Shown here: piece after piece, positions 45,911-56,426 of the stretch
Layout: every line of letters starts with the position of its first letter
Numbering within the stretch: position 1 is the stretch's first letter
Assembly (NCBI GenBank): GCA_963753075.1
Contig: CAVWAR010000012.1
Location: 1-64,000, forward strand
From: Prado023 sp963753075
GTDB taxonomy: Bacteria; Actinomycetota; Actinomycetes; S36-B12; CAIYMF01
DNA length: 64,000 nt
Direction of reading: 5' to 3'
Made by a program: the position numbers and the translations under genes
Notes under the pieces: model-generated
Told to the model about the DNA's origin: nothing
The model's database searches: none
What the model saw: the letters and a program-made list of their open reading frames with translations, nothing else

Positions 45911-46034
45911 GGCGCTATTGTGTCGTGTCCGCTGCATCCATGGCCCGCTGCCCCCGAGCCCACGCGGCATGGCCGCGTTGGGCGGGTTAGCGTCGTGGGT
46001 CACGTGCCGCTCCGTCCACCATGCTGAGGTCGCC

Positions 46035-46925
46035 ATGAACGAGTCCGATGAGTCCGCCCGCACCGACCTGCCCCGGTACTCCCTGAGCCTGGCGCGGGCG
46101 GCCGCGCCGTGGAAGCGCTCTGCCTCGGCCACCACCACACTTCCCGACACCGGCACGCTCGTGACCGGCTGGGTCCCCGACCGTGGACTGCTCGCCGAGT
46201 ATCGGACCCTGATGGGCTCCTGGGCGGATCTGCCGATCGCCTTCCCGCAGGTTCCGGTGATGGCCCTGCACATCGACCTGCTCTCCCGATGGTCGTTCCC
46301 GATCCGGGCGATGGGCATGGTGCACCAGGGAACCGTGATCGAGGTGCTCGACGACCTCCCGGCCGACGGTCCGTGGGACGTCCGTGCGTGGGTCTCCGGC
46401 GCCCGGCACGTGCGTTCCGGCCTGGAGTTCGACCTGTGCGGCGAGGTCAGCTCCGGCGGACGGGTGTGCTGGCGCTCGACGGCCGTGACACTCTCACGCA
46501 GCCGTTCAGCCAGTGGAGCCGAGGAGTCCCACGTGCCCATCATCGACTCCCAGGGGCTGTGGGAGACCGAGGAGGTGCTCCAGGTCGACGAGGGGACCGG
46601 CCGCGCGTTCGGCCGTGTGACCGGCGATGTGAATCCGATCCACATGCATGCGGTGCCCGCCCGCCTGTTCGGCTTTCGGAGGGCGATCGTGCACGGGTGG
46701 TGGACGACGGGCCGGTCCGCCGCAGTGCTCGGAGTTGACCAGACCGTGCCCGGTCGACGCTTCGAGATCTCCTTCCGGCGTCCCGTCGAGCTGCCGTCGA
46801 CCCCTGTGCTGTGCTCGCGCGCAGCGGCCCCGGGCGGGGTCGAGTTCGCGCTGTTCCCGGCTTCACCGGTCGGTGCCGGGGAGGACGAGGTCCGCGCGTT
46901 GGTGGCGGGCGTCGTCGTCGGCTGA
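46035..46925 (+). CDS. MaoC-like hot-dog protein (hydroxyacyl-CoA dehydratase family)
   Basis: This 296-residue protein has a C-terminal MaoC/hydratase 2 motif, GRVTGDVNPIHMHAVPARLF followed by GFRRAIVHGWW (about residues 194-225). Asp and His of this motif act in hydration/dehydration of (3R)-hydroxyacyl-CoA. The N-terminal half (30-170) looks like a second, degenerate hot-dog fold (VMALHIDLLSRWSFPI, MGMVHQGTVIEVLD) without the catalytic pair. This gives the double-hot-dog architecture of many dehydratases. The start ATG is preceded by GAGGTC. It is divergent from the DUF2505 gene. It could act in fatty-acid metabolism together with the nearby locus, but position alone does not show that. 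Confidence 0.72.
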   Translation: MNESDESARTDLPRYSLSLARAAAPWKRSASATTTLPDTGTLVTGWVPDRGLLAEYRTLMGSWADLPIAFPQVPVMALHIDLLSRWSFPIRAMGMVHQGTVIEVLDDLPADGPWDVRAWVSGARHVRSGLEFDLCGEVSSGGRVCWRSTAVTLSRSRSASGAEESHVPIIDSQGLWETEEVLQVDEGTGRAFGRVTGDVNPIHMHAVPARLFGFRRAIVHGWWTTGRSAAVLGVDQTVPGRRFEISFRRPVELPSTPVLCSRAAAPGGVEFALFPASPVGAGEDEVRALVAGVVVG

Positions 46926-46947
46926 GGCGGCCGGGGAGAATCGCGGC

Positions 46948-47730
46948 ATGGGCGCATCCGGTGAACGCGGCGGCCGGGGCGGTGCACCGACACGGGATCC
47001 GGCCCGCGAGGCTGTCCAGCGTCGCGTTGTCGAGGCCAGGCTTGGCCCGCTGACCCCCTCGGCGATGGAGGCGATCCGCAGGGCACGGGGGCGGGAGTTC
47101 CAGCGTCTGGAGTTCATCGGGGATTCGATCCTCGAGGTCGTCCTGCACGCGCACGCGGTGATGGTCGGTCCCGCATGCCCCTACTGCGAGGGCAGGGCCG
47201 ACAGGTTCACCACCGACGCCCATCTGGGCGAGCTGGCTGGTGCGATCGACCTCGGCGACTGGCTCGACTGGACGCCGTCGGAGCATCGGATGGCCGACCT
47301 GGTCGAGGGGTGCGTCGGGGCAGCGTGGGTCAGCGGCCGGTGGCCCCAGGTCGTGGAGTTCGTTGACGCTGAGCTCCATCCGCTGCCGGCCGACGAGCAG
47401 CGACGGCTCCTGCACGGGGGTGCGCAGGTGCACCCGGAGGCCCCCGCCCGGGCGCGGGAGATCCTGGGGGCCTCGATCCTCGAGGCCGCCGCCTCCACCG
47501 CGGCCTATCGGCGCCATCCCGAGGGCGATGAGGGTGACCTGTCCCGGGTCAAGGCGCGGATGCTGTCCGGGGAGCACGTGCTGGGCCGGTGCCGTGAGTC
47601 GAAGTGGGTCCGGCGCAGCCTGCGCACACGTCGTTTCGTCCGTGACGATGTCGAGCGGGAGCTGAGCAACGACCTGCTGTCGCATGGCCTGGCCTCGGCT
47701 GTCACCATCGCGTGGCCGCTGACCACCTGA
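46948..47730 (+). CDS. Divergent protein with two tandem RNase III-like modules
   Basis: This 260-residue protein carries an RNase III signature, QRLEFIGDSILEVVLHAHAV (about residues 51-70), and the second metal motif MADLVEGCVGAAWVSG (about 115-130). These retain the equivalents of E. coli Glu41, Asp45, Asp114 and Glu117, while Glu38 is Gln. A second copy begins at REILGASILEAAASTAAY (about 170) and continues with GDLSRVKARMLSGEHVLGRC, the typical helix after the signature. In this copy the acidic residues of the signature are lost. No dsRNA-binding domain is present. A CPYC motif sits in the first module. It starts 22 bp after the MaoC gene with GGGGAG upstream. Cytoplasmic RNA processing is expected. 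Confidence 0.65.
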   Translation: MGASGERGGRGGAPTRDPAREAVQRRVVEARLGPLTPSAMEAIRRARGREFQRLEFIGDSILEVVLHAHAVMVGPACPYCEGRADRFTTDAHLGELAGAIDLGDWLDWTPSEHRMADLVEGCVGAAWVSGRWPQVVEFVDAELHPLPADEQRRLLHGGAQVHPEAPARAREILGASILEAAASTAAYRRHPEGDEGDLSRVKARMLSGEHVLGRCRESKWVRRSLRTRRFVRDDVERELSNDLLSHGLASAVTIAWPLTT

Positions 47731-47892
47731 GATCGGGACCGGTGCGGGGCGGGGTGGGGGCGGGGCGTGGACGGCGGGGAGCGGCGGGGCGGTCGGGCTG
47801 CCCGTCCACAGATGTGGCCTCGGGTCTGGTGGAGGACACCCCCATGCGGCAGGGTGCGGGGTGCGGCGCCGGGGGGCGCTGCGAACGGGGGG

Positions 47893-48507
47893 ATGATGAA
47901 CGAGACCATGATGACCGTCGCGGGCAACCTGGTGTCCGACGTGGACTTCCGCACGACCGTCCGGGGGGATGCCCTTGCCAGATTCCGGGTTGCCACGACG
48001 ACCAGGCGGTACGACCGTGCGAGCGGGCGCTGGCTCGATGGGGATACCGCCTACTGGAACGTCACCGCGTGGCGGCGTGCCGCGGAGAACGCCGCACATT
48101 CGCTGGCCAAGGGACATCCGGTGGTCGTGCACGGCAAGGTGCGCCAGCGCGCCGTCGACCGAGACGTGCCCGGGGCGCCGGGCACCACGATGGCCGTGAC
48201 CTTCACCGACCTCGAGGTGGTCAGTTTCGGTCTCGACCTCACCCGGTGCCGGGCGCAGTTCCAGCGGGCCCCGATCGGACCGCAGATCAGCTCCGGCGGC
48301 TCACCGGAGCCCACGGACCAGGAGCCCGCTGACACCGCTCCGGCCGGAGGTGGCGGGGCAGGGGTCCTCGCTGGAGCTGGCCCGGACGGAGTTGGCGGGG
48401 CCGAGGGCGGCGAGGCTGGCCCGACAGGGGGAAGTGGGGGTGGCCCGACAGGGGGAAGTGGGGGTGGCCCGGCGGCCGACGGCGGTCCCCGGGTCGACGC
48501 TGCGTGA
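47893..48507 (+). CDS. Single-stranded DNA-binding protein paralogue (SSB/OB fold) with Gly-rich tail
   Basis: The N-terminal 115 residues form an OB-fold SSB domain: MMTVAGNLVSDVDFRTT, ARFRVATTTRRYDRASGRW, YWNVTAWRRAAENAAHSLAKG and HPVVVHGKVRQR are typical. The last 75 residues are Gly/Ala/Pro-rich with two GPTGGSGGG units encoded by a 24-bp direct repeat. The usual acidic SSB tip (DDDIPF-like) is missing; the protein ends GGPRVDAA. It is therefore more likely a secondary SSB (as in competence or phage-related paralogues) than the essential one. Two in-frame ATGs at 47893 and 47896 follow a GGGG-rich site. Confidence 0.78.
   Translation: MMNETMMTVAGNLVSDVDFRTTVRGDALARFRVATTTRRYDRASGRWLDGDTAYWNVTAWRRAAENAAHSLAKGHPVVVHGKVRQRAVDRDVPGAPGTTMAVTFTDLEVVSFGLDLTRCRAQFQRAPIGPQISSGGSPEPTDQEPADTAPAGGGGAGVLAGAGPDGVGGAEGGEAGPTGGSGGGPTGGSGGGPAADGGPRVDAA
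48420..48467 (+). repeat. 24-bp direct repeat x2 in the ssb tail
   Basis: The unit beginning CCCGACAGGGGGAAGTGG occurs at 48420-48443 and 48444-48467. It encodes GPTGGSGG twice in the disordered tail, a spot prone to slippage. Confidence 0.8.
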
Positions 48508-48611
48508 GTGGGCTGCGGGCGCTCGGGCCGGTTGCCGCCCGCTCGCACCGATGAGGTGGCCGTGGACCGGTTCCGGAGATCGAGAGTGCCGGGGCACCCG
48601 TGCGCGGCCGA

Positions 48612-48617
48612 TACCCT
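48612..48617 (+). promoter_or_regulatory. -10 box TACCCT upstream of ettA
   Basis: TACCCT lies 7 nt upstream of the ATG at 48625 and there is no Shine-Dalgarno site, so a leaderless transcript is likely. Confidence 0.45.
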
Positions 48618-48624
48618 TGGACCC

Positions 48625-50322
<1,698 letters not shown>

Positions 50323-50375
50323 CCCGACGGGGGCGACGGCTCGCCGAGGTCGGGCGATCCTGACGGACTCGCCCG

Positions 50376-51623
50376 ATGGACAGCCCGATCATCGCGAACG
50401 GACAGGTGCCCGTCGTCCGCGTCGAGACCTGGTGGGACCGCCTGTGGCGGCCCTTCTGGGCGCTGCCGCTGGCCATCTGCCTGGCGGCGTTCCTCCTCGG
50501 GCTGCTGTTGCCCCAGCTCGACGAGGAGCTCGATGAGGGACTGCCGTTCGCCTTCACCGGTGGGCCCGACGCGGCCTTGAGCATCCTGAGCACGATCGCC
50601 ACGTCGATGATCTCGGTCACCGGGCTGGTATTCACCATCACCATCGTCGTCCTGCAGCTGGCCAGCAACCAGTTCACGCCCCGGGTGCTCTCGACCTTCC
50701 TGAGCAGCCGGATCACGCAGACGACGCTGGGAGTCTTCCTGGCCACCTTCATCTACTCGCTGACGGTGATGCGCTCAGTCCGGGGCAGCTTCCAGGGCAC
50801 CGATCCGTTCGTGCCGCAGGCGTCAGTCACGGTTGCGTTCTTGTTCGTGGTCGCCAGCCTGGGGCTCTTCCTTGCCTTCATCAGGCACGTCACGACCTCC
50901 ATCCAGGTCGCCAACGTCATCTCCGGGGTCGGTGACCGGGCGGTGCAGGTCATCGACGAGTTGTACCCCGCTCGGGCAGGGGAGAGCCCGGTCGCTGGTC
51001 CCACGTGGTCCCCCTCACCGGGTGCTGCTCGGGTCGAGATCAGGTGCTCGCACGGCCACGGAAGTGTCACCGAGTTGGATTTCCCCGCGCTCGTTGGTCT
51101 GGCCGCTGAGCATGGGGCGGTCCTCGACGTCCAGGTCCAATCGGGGGACTTCGTCGTCGAGGGCCAGGCGCTGGCCCGCGCTTGGGGTGTTGCGGACCTG
51201 CCCGAGGAAGCGGCCATCAAGGTCGCGAACGCTGTCGGGCTCGGCCCTGAACGGCTGATGAACCAGGACCTGGCGTTCGGGATTCGCCAACTCGTCGACA
51301 TCGCCGATCGCGCCCTGTCTCCGTCCTTGAACGACCCGACCACCGCCTGCCAGGTCGTCGACCAGCTTCACCGGATCCTGCGACCGCTGGTCGGCCGGGA
51401 GTCACCGAGCCCGTACGTCGCCGACGAGGCCGGGACAGTCCGGGTCGTCTACCGCCCGCAGAGGATCGAGCAACTGATCCAGGGCGCTGTGGGAGAGCTC
51501 GTGCACTTCGGACACTCCTCACCGCCGGTCGTCGAGCGCCTGGGGGTGCTGCTCGACGAGCTCGCCGGGGCAGCGAACCCGCGGTACCTGGACACCCTCG
51601 AGCGGCAGCGGCTTGATCTGTAG
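50376..51623 (+). CDS. DUF2254 membrane protein
   Basis: This 415-residue protein matches DUF2254, a predicted membrane family of unknown function. Four hydrophobic segments occupy the first 190 residues: FWALPLAICLAAFLLGLLLP, a segment around ISVTGLVFTITIVVLQL, one around TTLGVFLATFIYSL and TVAFLFVVASLGLFLAFI. The remaining 220 residues are soluble, with a cradle-loop-like region GAVLDVQVQSGDFVVEGQAL and the conserved block RALSPSLNDPTTACQVVDQLHRIL. It follows ettA by 53 bp on the same strand. It faces the dehydrogenase gene tail-to-tail across 20 bp. Confidence 0.78.
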   Translation: MDSPIIANGQVPVVRVETWWDRLWRPFWALPLAICLAAFLLGLLLPQLDEELDEGLPFAFTGGPDAALSILSTIATSMISVTGLVFTITIVVLQLASNQFTPRVLSTFLSSRITQTTLGVFLATFIYSLTVMRSVRGSFQGTDPFVPQASVTVAFLFVVASLGLFLAFIRHVTTSIQVANVISGVGDRAVQVIDELYPARAGESPVAGPTWSPSPGAARVEIRCSHGHGSVTELDFPALVGLAAEHGAVLDVQVQSGDFVVEGQALARAWGVADLPEEAAIKVANAVGLGPERLMNQDLAFGIRQLVDIADRALSPSLNDPTTACQVVDQLHRILRPLVGRESPSPYVADEAGTVRVVYRPQRIEQLIQGAVGELVHFGHSSPPVVERLGVLLDELAGAANPRYLDTLERQRLDL

Positions 51624-51643
51624 GAGCGGTACCCGCCTCCCCG

Positions 51644-54568
51644 CTACCTCGTTGCCTCGTCCAGCAGGAACAGGAAGCTGGCGTAGTCGTGGCCGATGGC
51701 TCGTGTCATGCCGAGTTCGCATGTCCGGTTGGAGCACAGGTAGGCATCGAACTGACGGCCAGCAAGCTCGGCGGCCTGTTCCTGTCCGGCTCCGTCAGCC
51801 AGCTCGGGGTGCAGCATCCCGCGGTCACCGGCGAACCCGCAGCACGTCCCGTAGATGGGGACCGTGACCTCCTCGGCCACGGCACCGGCCACCTCGGCCA
51901 GGGCCGGACCGAGCCCGAGATGGGTGCCGGCGCAGGTTGCATGGATGACGGCCGAACCGACCTTGGAACGGACCTCGAGGCGGGGCAGCAGCTCGTCGCG
52001 CGCCCACTCGATGGAGTCCAGAATGCGCAGCCTCTGATGCTGGCTCACGGCCGGCCCCTCGAGGTACGGCTCGACCTCGTGGACGAGCCCGAAGGTGCAG
52101 GAGGTCGCGTCCACCACGACCGGCAGGCGGCCGCCGTCGGTCCAGCGCCACAGGTGATCGACTACGGCGTTGGCCATGTGGCGGTTGCCGCGCTCGTAGC
52201 CCTTGGAGTGCCAGACAGTTCCGCAGCACAGTCCGCTGACGTCATCGGGGATCCAGACCGGTTGGCCTGCGCGCCCAGCCAGGGCCACGACCACCTCGGG
52301 CAGGCTCGCCCGATGCGCCATCGCCTCGGGATTGCCGAAGATGCGGTTGATGCAGGCGGGGAAGTACACCGCCGCCGCGCCCTCGCGCGTGGTTGTCGGC
52401 AGCCTGCGTGGCGCCGAGTCGGGGATCTCCGGCAGCCATGTGGGCAGCACGTCCCTGCTCACGATCGTCCTGCCCGCCCTCGTCACCCCGGTGACCAGGC
52501 CATCTCCGGTGGCAATCCCCACGCCGTGGGCGGTGCGCAGCGCGATCCGACCCGCGCGCTGCATCAGGCGGTACCGCTTGGCGATGGTCAGGGCGACTGC
52601 CTCCGCCGGAGGGTTGTGGCCCCTGATCCGGAACGCCTTCATCATGTCGCCGGTGTTGATGTCCACGGGGCAGGCCAGCGCGCAGGTCCCGTCGCCGGCG
52701 CAGGTCTCCACCGCGTCGTAGGAGTACGTGCGGGCCAGCTCGTCGGCCACGGGGGATCCCGCCGGCTGCCGCATCATCTCCCGGCGCAGCGCGATCCGCT
52801 GCCGCGGGGTGGTCGTCACGCGGCGGCTCGGGCAGACGCTCTCGCAGAAGCCGCACTCGATGCAGCGGTCGGCAACCTCCTCGATGGTGGGCGCGGTCTT
52901 CAGGTGCTTGAGGTGGGCCTCGGGATCATCGGTCAGCACCACCCCGGGGGACAGGACCGCGTTGGGGTCGATGAGCCGCTTGACGGCGCGCATGTGCCCG
53001 GTGATGACCGGCCCCCACTCGGTCTCGACGAACGGGGCGATGTTGCGCCCCGTGCCGTGCTCGGCCTTCAACGACCCGTCGAACTGCTCGGTCACCACGC
53101 GAACCACGTCCCGCAGGAAGGCATCGAAGCGCGCCACCTCCGCGGGCTCGCGCAGCCAGGGGGTCACCAGGAAGTGCAGGTTCCCGGCCGAGGCGTGGCC
53201 GAAGATGACCGCGCTGTAGGTGTGCGTGGCGAACAGGTCCTGCAGCGCCAGGGCGCCCTCGGCCAGCCGCTCCGGGGGGAAGCAGACGTCCTCGAGGATG
53301 AACGACGTTCCCGAGGGCCGGGCGCCCCCGACGCTGGCCAGCAGCCCGTTGCGGATCACCCAGTACTGCGCTGACAGATCCGGGTCACGGGTGAAGGTGG
53401 TGGGCTCCAGGAGGGTCAACTCGGCAAGCAGCAGGTCCGCTGCGGCCTGGGAGGCCAGCGACAGCTCGGCCGTCTCGTCGCGGAACTCGACCAGCAGGCC
53501 GGTAGCGGTCGCCGGCAGGTCGTCCCAGCGCGCTGGGACACCGGGTCGCCCGCTCACGGCCGCGATCGAGGCGCGGTCGAGCAGCTCGACCGCCGCAGCT
53601 CCCAGCGCAACGAAGGGCGCGACCGCCCGGCAGGCCTCGGCCAGGTCCGGGAAGATCATCAGCGATGTCAGGTGGTGCGAGTCGTCGGCCACCGTGTCGA
53701 AGACAGCCTCGGCAATGAAACCCAGGGTTCCCTCCGAGCCGACCATGAGTCTTCGCAGGATCTGCACGGGCGTCTCGGCATCCAGGAACGCGTTCATCGC
53801 ATAGCCGGTGGTGTTCTTGATCCGGAACTTCTCCCGGATGCGGTCGGCGGCCTCGGGCTGGGCCAGGATCGCGTCCCGGATCTCCATCAGCCCCATTGCG
53901 ATCGCCGGTTCGGCTGTGGCGAAGTGCTCCTCGGCGTCGGGTGCGGCGGTGTCCAGGACGGTCCCTGAGGGTAGGACCAGGGTCAGGGAGCGCAGGGTCT
54001 GGTAGGAGTTCTCCACCGTCCCGCAGCACATCCCGCTGGCGTTGTTGGCCACGACACCGCCGATTGTGCAGGCCGTCTTGGACGCGGGGTCCGGCCCCAG
54101 CCGGAAGCCGTGTGGCTTCAAGGCGGCATTGGCGCGAGCCAGGATGGTCCCCGGCTTGCTGCGCAGGACGCGCCCACCCTCCTCCACGGTGCAGCCGATC
54201 CAGTTGCGCATGACCTCCACGAGGATCCCGTCGCCCTGTGACTGTCCGGACAGGCTCGTGCCCGCCGCGCGGAACGTGACGGGGATCCCATGGGTGTCGC
54301 CGTAGGCGAGCACCCGCTGCACGTCATGGATGTCGCGGGCCAGGACCACCACCCGCGGGAACATCCGATAGGGGCTGGCGTCCGTCGCGAACCGGACCAG
54401 GTCGAACCCGCGGCTGAGCACGACTGAGGGGTCGCCGAGCAGCTGCTCGAGATCGGCCCGCAGCTGCGGATCGGTCCCGTGGGCCAGGGCGTCCGGGGCG
54501 CGATCGGCCGTCGGGGTCGGCGCAGCGACCCGATAGGTCTCGGTGGGGGCGTCGAACAGTTTCCGCAT
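51644..54568 (-). CDS. Fused FAD/Fe-S oxidoreductase, D-lactate dehydrogenase (quinone) type
   Basis: This 974-residue protein joins a GlcD-type flavoprotein and a GlcF-type iron-sulfur protein, as in respiratory D-lactate dehydrogenases (Dld-II type) that feed electrons to quinone. The FAD-binding PCMH domain (about 60-280) shows TFRAAGTSLSGQSQGDGILV and GGVVANNASGMCCGT. The substrate domain follows (280-560) with FGHASAGNLHFL and LKAEHGTGRN. Two 4Fe-4S motifs are at about 600-665: CIECGFCESVCP and CAGDGTCALACPV. Two CCG modules near the C-terminus contain SGLCCGTVWHSKG and TCCGFAGDRGM. ATG 54568 is preferred to the upstream frame because MRKLFDAPTETYRVA looks native. D-lactate is most likely; a related 2-hydroxy acid cannot be excluded. 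Confidence 0.82.
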   Translation of the reverse strand: MRKLFDAPTETYRVAAPTPTADRAPDALAHGTDPQLRADLEQLLGDPSVVLSRGFDLVRFATDASPYRMFPRVVVLARDIHDVQRVLAYGDTHGIPVTFRAAGTSLSGQSQGDGILVEVMRNWIGCTVEEGGRVLRSKPGTILARANAALKPHGFRLGPDPASKTACTIGGVVANNASGMCCGTVENSYQTLRSLTLVLPSGTVLDTAAPDAEEHFATAEPAIAMGLMEIRDAILAQPEAADRIREKFRIKNTTGYAMNAFLDAETPVQILRRLMVGSEGTLGFIAEAVFDTVADDSHHLTSLMIFPDLAEACRAVAPFVALGAAAVELLDRASIAAVSGRPGVPARWDDLPATATGLLVEFRDETAELSLASQAAADLLLAELTLLEPTTFTRDPDLSAQYWVIRNGLLASVGGARPSGTSFILEDVCFPPERLAEGALALQDLFATHTYSAVIFGHASAGNLHFLVTPWLREPAEVARFDAFLRDVVRVVTEQFDGSLKAEHGTGRNIAPFVETEWGPVITGHMRAVKRLIDPNAVLSPGVVLTDDPEAHLKHLKTAPTIEEVADRCIECGFCESVCPSRRVTTTPRQRIALRREMMRQPAGSPVADELARTYSYDAVETCAGDGTCALACPVDINTGDMMKAFRIRGHNPPAEAVALTIAKRYRLMQRAGRIALRTAHGVGIATGDGLVTGVTRAGRTIVSRDVLPTWLPEIPDSAPRRLPTTTREGAAAVYFPACINRIFGNPEAMAHRASLPEVVVALAGRAGQPVWIPDDVSGLCCGTVWHSKGYERGNRHMANAVVDHLWRWTDGGRLPVVVDATSCTFGLVHEVEPYLEGPAVSQHQRLRILDSIEWARDELLPRLEVRSKVGSAVIHATCAGTHLGLGPALAEVAGAVAEEVTVPIYGTCCGFAGDRGMLHPELADGAGQEQAAELAGRQFDAYLCSNRTCELGMTRAIGHDYASFLFLLDEATR

Positions 54569-54702
54569 GGGAAGCAGGCTTCCACCACGGCAGGGCCATG
54601 TCCTGATGTGGTGGCCCGGAGGCAGTCGGCGGGCGCCAGGTGCTCCTTCCACAGGAGCGGGCGCCCCGCCACCTGCGCCGAGCGACCGCGCTGCCCTAGC
54701 TG

Positions 54703-55221
54703 CTAGCCCAGGTCAACCGAGTCCCACTGGCCGTCATCGGGACCGGCGGTGCCGTCGATGACTGTTGGTGCCTGGAACGCGCTGTAACGGGCCTCGCCCG
54801 TGTCCGATCCATAGATGCAGTACCACGCCCAACCGTCGGCCTCGCCGAAACCCAGGTACCCGCCCTCGGCATTGGGCCCCTCAACGACCTTGAACTCGGC
54901 GATGGGCAGACTCAGCGCGGCCACTTGTTCGATCGTGGTCCGCTCCTGCTCGGAGCTGATGTCTTCCTCGGGCACGTCGCCCGGGTCCGTGTAGGTATTC
55001 GCGCCGTTGCACGCGTCGAGCATCCCCGCGGGGGCCTGAGCGCCGGTCGACTCACCTTCACCCGTGCCCTGGGTCGTGCCCGCCTGCGATTCAGACGTGT
55101 CGGTCGACTGGTCCTCGGCCTGGGTGGTGCTGGAGGCTGCGCTGGCAGTGCTGTCGCCATCGGAACTGCACCCGGTCAGGCCCAACGCGACGGCGATGGC
55201 CAAGTGGACGGTCTTGTTCAT
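54703..55221 (-). CDS. Secreted lipoprotein with Ser/Thr-rich linker, function unknown
   Basis: This 172-residue protein starts with a short lipoprotein signal MNKTVHLAIAVALGLTGC, in which Cys18 would be lipidated. Residues 19-65 are a Ser/Thr/Gln/Glu-rich flexible linker. The mature domain (about 68-172) begins MLDACNGANTYTDPGD and contains a second Cys in WAWYCIYGSDTG, so the two cysteines could form a disulfide outside the cell. No family is recognised; the layout resembles actinobacterial DUF3558-like lipoproteins. GGAGGG lies 7 nt before ATG. Confidence 0.7.
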   Translation of the reverse strand: MNKTVHLAIAVALGLTGCSSDGDSTASAASSTTQAEDQSTDTSESQAGTTQGTGEGESTGAQAPAGMLDACNGANTYTDPGDVPEEDISSEQERTTIEQVAALSLPIAEFKVVEGPNAEGGYLGFGEADGWAWYCIYGSDTGEARYSAFQAPTVIDGTAGPDDGQWDSVDLG

Positions 55222-55699
55222 GGTATTGCCCTCCGTGGTGGGCGGACTGGGGAATTCCGCGGTGCTGACATCGCTGAGGTCTTCATGCCCGAATGGGGGA
55301 TTCCTTTCAATGTTCGGGGCGGACAATGCGATGGGAATGCTCGCAGGGGGGAAGCAACTCGTCAATGACTGCTGCTCATCCGCGGTGATCGTCAGGGCTG
55401 GAACAACCACCGACGTCGAACGCGACAGGCTCCGACACGCCGGCCAGAGTCAGCATCGTGCCGACCGCCGACCGCCGACCGCCGACCGCCGACCGCCGAG
55501 TGCCGAGCGCCGGTTGCGGATGCCGGGGCCCTCGCGAATCAGGGCCGATGCGTCCGCCGATCTGCGGCGTGCACGGCAGCTGCGCCAGGCATGGCGCGCG
55601 GCCCACGCACCTGCGAGCGCAGGCACCGCGCCCGGGTGGCTTCGCCCCGGGCCGGCGCTACCTTGACCGGGTCACCCCCCGAGCCGCAGGAGGCTTCCC
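55222..55699. other. 478-bp divergent intergenic region
   Basis: No gene is convincing here. The part near 55250-55380 is less GC-rich than the surroundings and should carry the lipoprotein promoter. A tandem 7-bp repeat lies at 55461-55498. The right end holds a TACCTT box at 55659 and the GCAGGAGG ribosome site of the next gene. Confidence 0.5.
55461..55498. repeat. Tandem CCGACCG repeat (5 units plus partial)
   Basis: Five consecutive copies of CCGACCG run from 55461 to 55495, followed by a partial unit and degenerate CCGAGTG/CCGAGCG copies. It is non-coding and lies between divergent promoters. Confidence 0.85.
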
Positions 55700-56332
55700 A
55701 TGGACCCGGCCAAGACCGCCGTCGTGCTCATCGAGTTCCAGAACGACTTCATCAGCGAGGGGGGCGCCCTGCACGGAGCGGTCGCCGACGTCAGGGAGCA
55801 GACGTCGATGCTGGAGAACGCGGGGACTGCGGCTGCCGCTGCCCGTGCGGCCGGCGCGACCATCATCCACTCGCCGATCCAGTTCGCGGAGGGCTACAAC
55901 GAGATCACCGCCCACCCCTACGGGATTCTCAGGGGGGTCGTGGACACGAACTCGTTCGTCAAGGGCTGCTGGGGCGCGGAGTTCGTCGAGGAGGTGTCCC
56001 CTGAGGCTGGCGACATCGTGCTGGAGGGCAAGCGCGGGCTGGACGCCTTCGCGAGCACCAACCTCGACTTCATCCTGCGCGGCAAGGGGGTGCAGACCGT
56101 CGCGCTGGCCGGCTTCCTGACCAACCGCTGCGTCGAGTCCACCATGCGCTCGGCCCATGACAAGGGGTTCGAGGTCATCACCCTGACCGATTGCGTGGGT
56201 GCCACGAGCATGGAGGAGCATGCCAACGCCATCAAGTACGACTATCCGATGTTCGCCAAGCTCATGACGTCCTCGGAGTTCACCGAGTCACTGGCCGGGG
56301 CCGAGCCCGACGACCAGTCACGAGGCTACTGA
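55700..56332 (+). CDS. Isochorismatase-family cysteine hydrolase
   Basis: This 210-residue protein is a cysteine hydrolase of the isochorismatase superfamily, whose members hydrolyse amides, nicotinamide, ureas or isochorismate. The Asp-Lys-Cys triad is present: Asp in VVLIEFQNDFIS, Lys in VLEGKRGLDAFAST and Cys in GFLTNRCVESTMRSA. The cis-peptide segment VALAGFLTN is typical. It has no signal peptide. The ATG at 55700 has GCAGGAGG 8 nt upstream. The actual substrate cannot be predicted. It is a single-gene unit divergent from the lipoprotein gene. Confidence 0.82.
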   Translation: MDPAKTAVVLIEFQNDFISEGGALHGAVADVREQTSMLENAGTAAAAARAAGATIIHSPIQFAEGYNEITAHPYGILRGVVDTNSFVKGCWGAEFVEEVSPEAGDIVLEGKRGLDAFASTNLDFILRGKGVQTVALAGFLTNRCVESTMRSAHDKGFEVITLTDCVGATSMEEHANAIKYDYPMFAKLMTSSEFTESLAGAEPDDQSRGY

Positions 56333-56426
56333 GCCGTCATCCACTGGAGAAGGGCGAGCCGGACCGGCCGCGTTGGCGATCGACCCGGGGGTGTGGCGTG
56401 GGCTCAGCGCGGCCGAGCGGCGGGCT

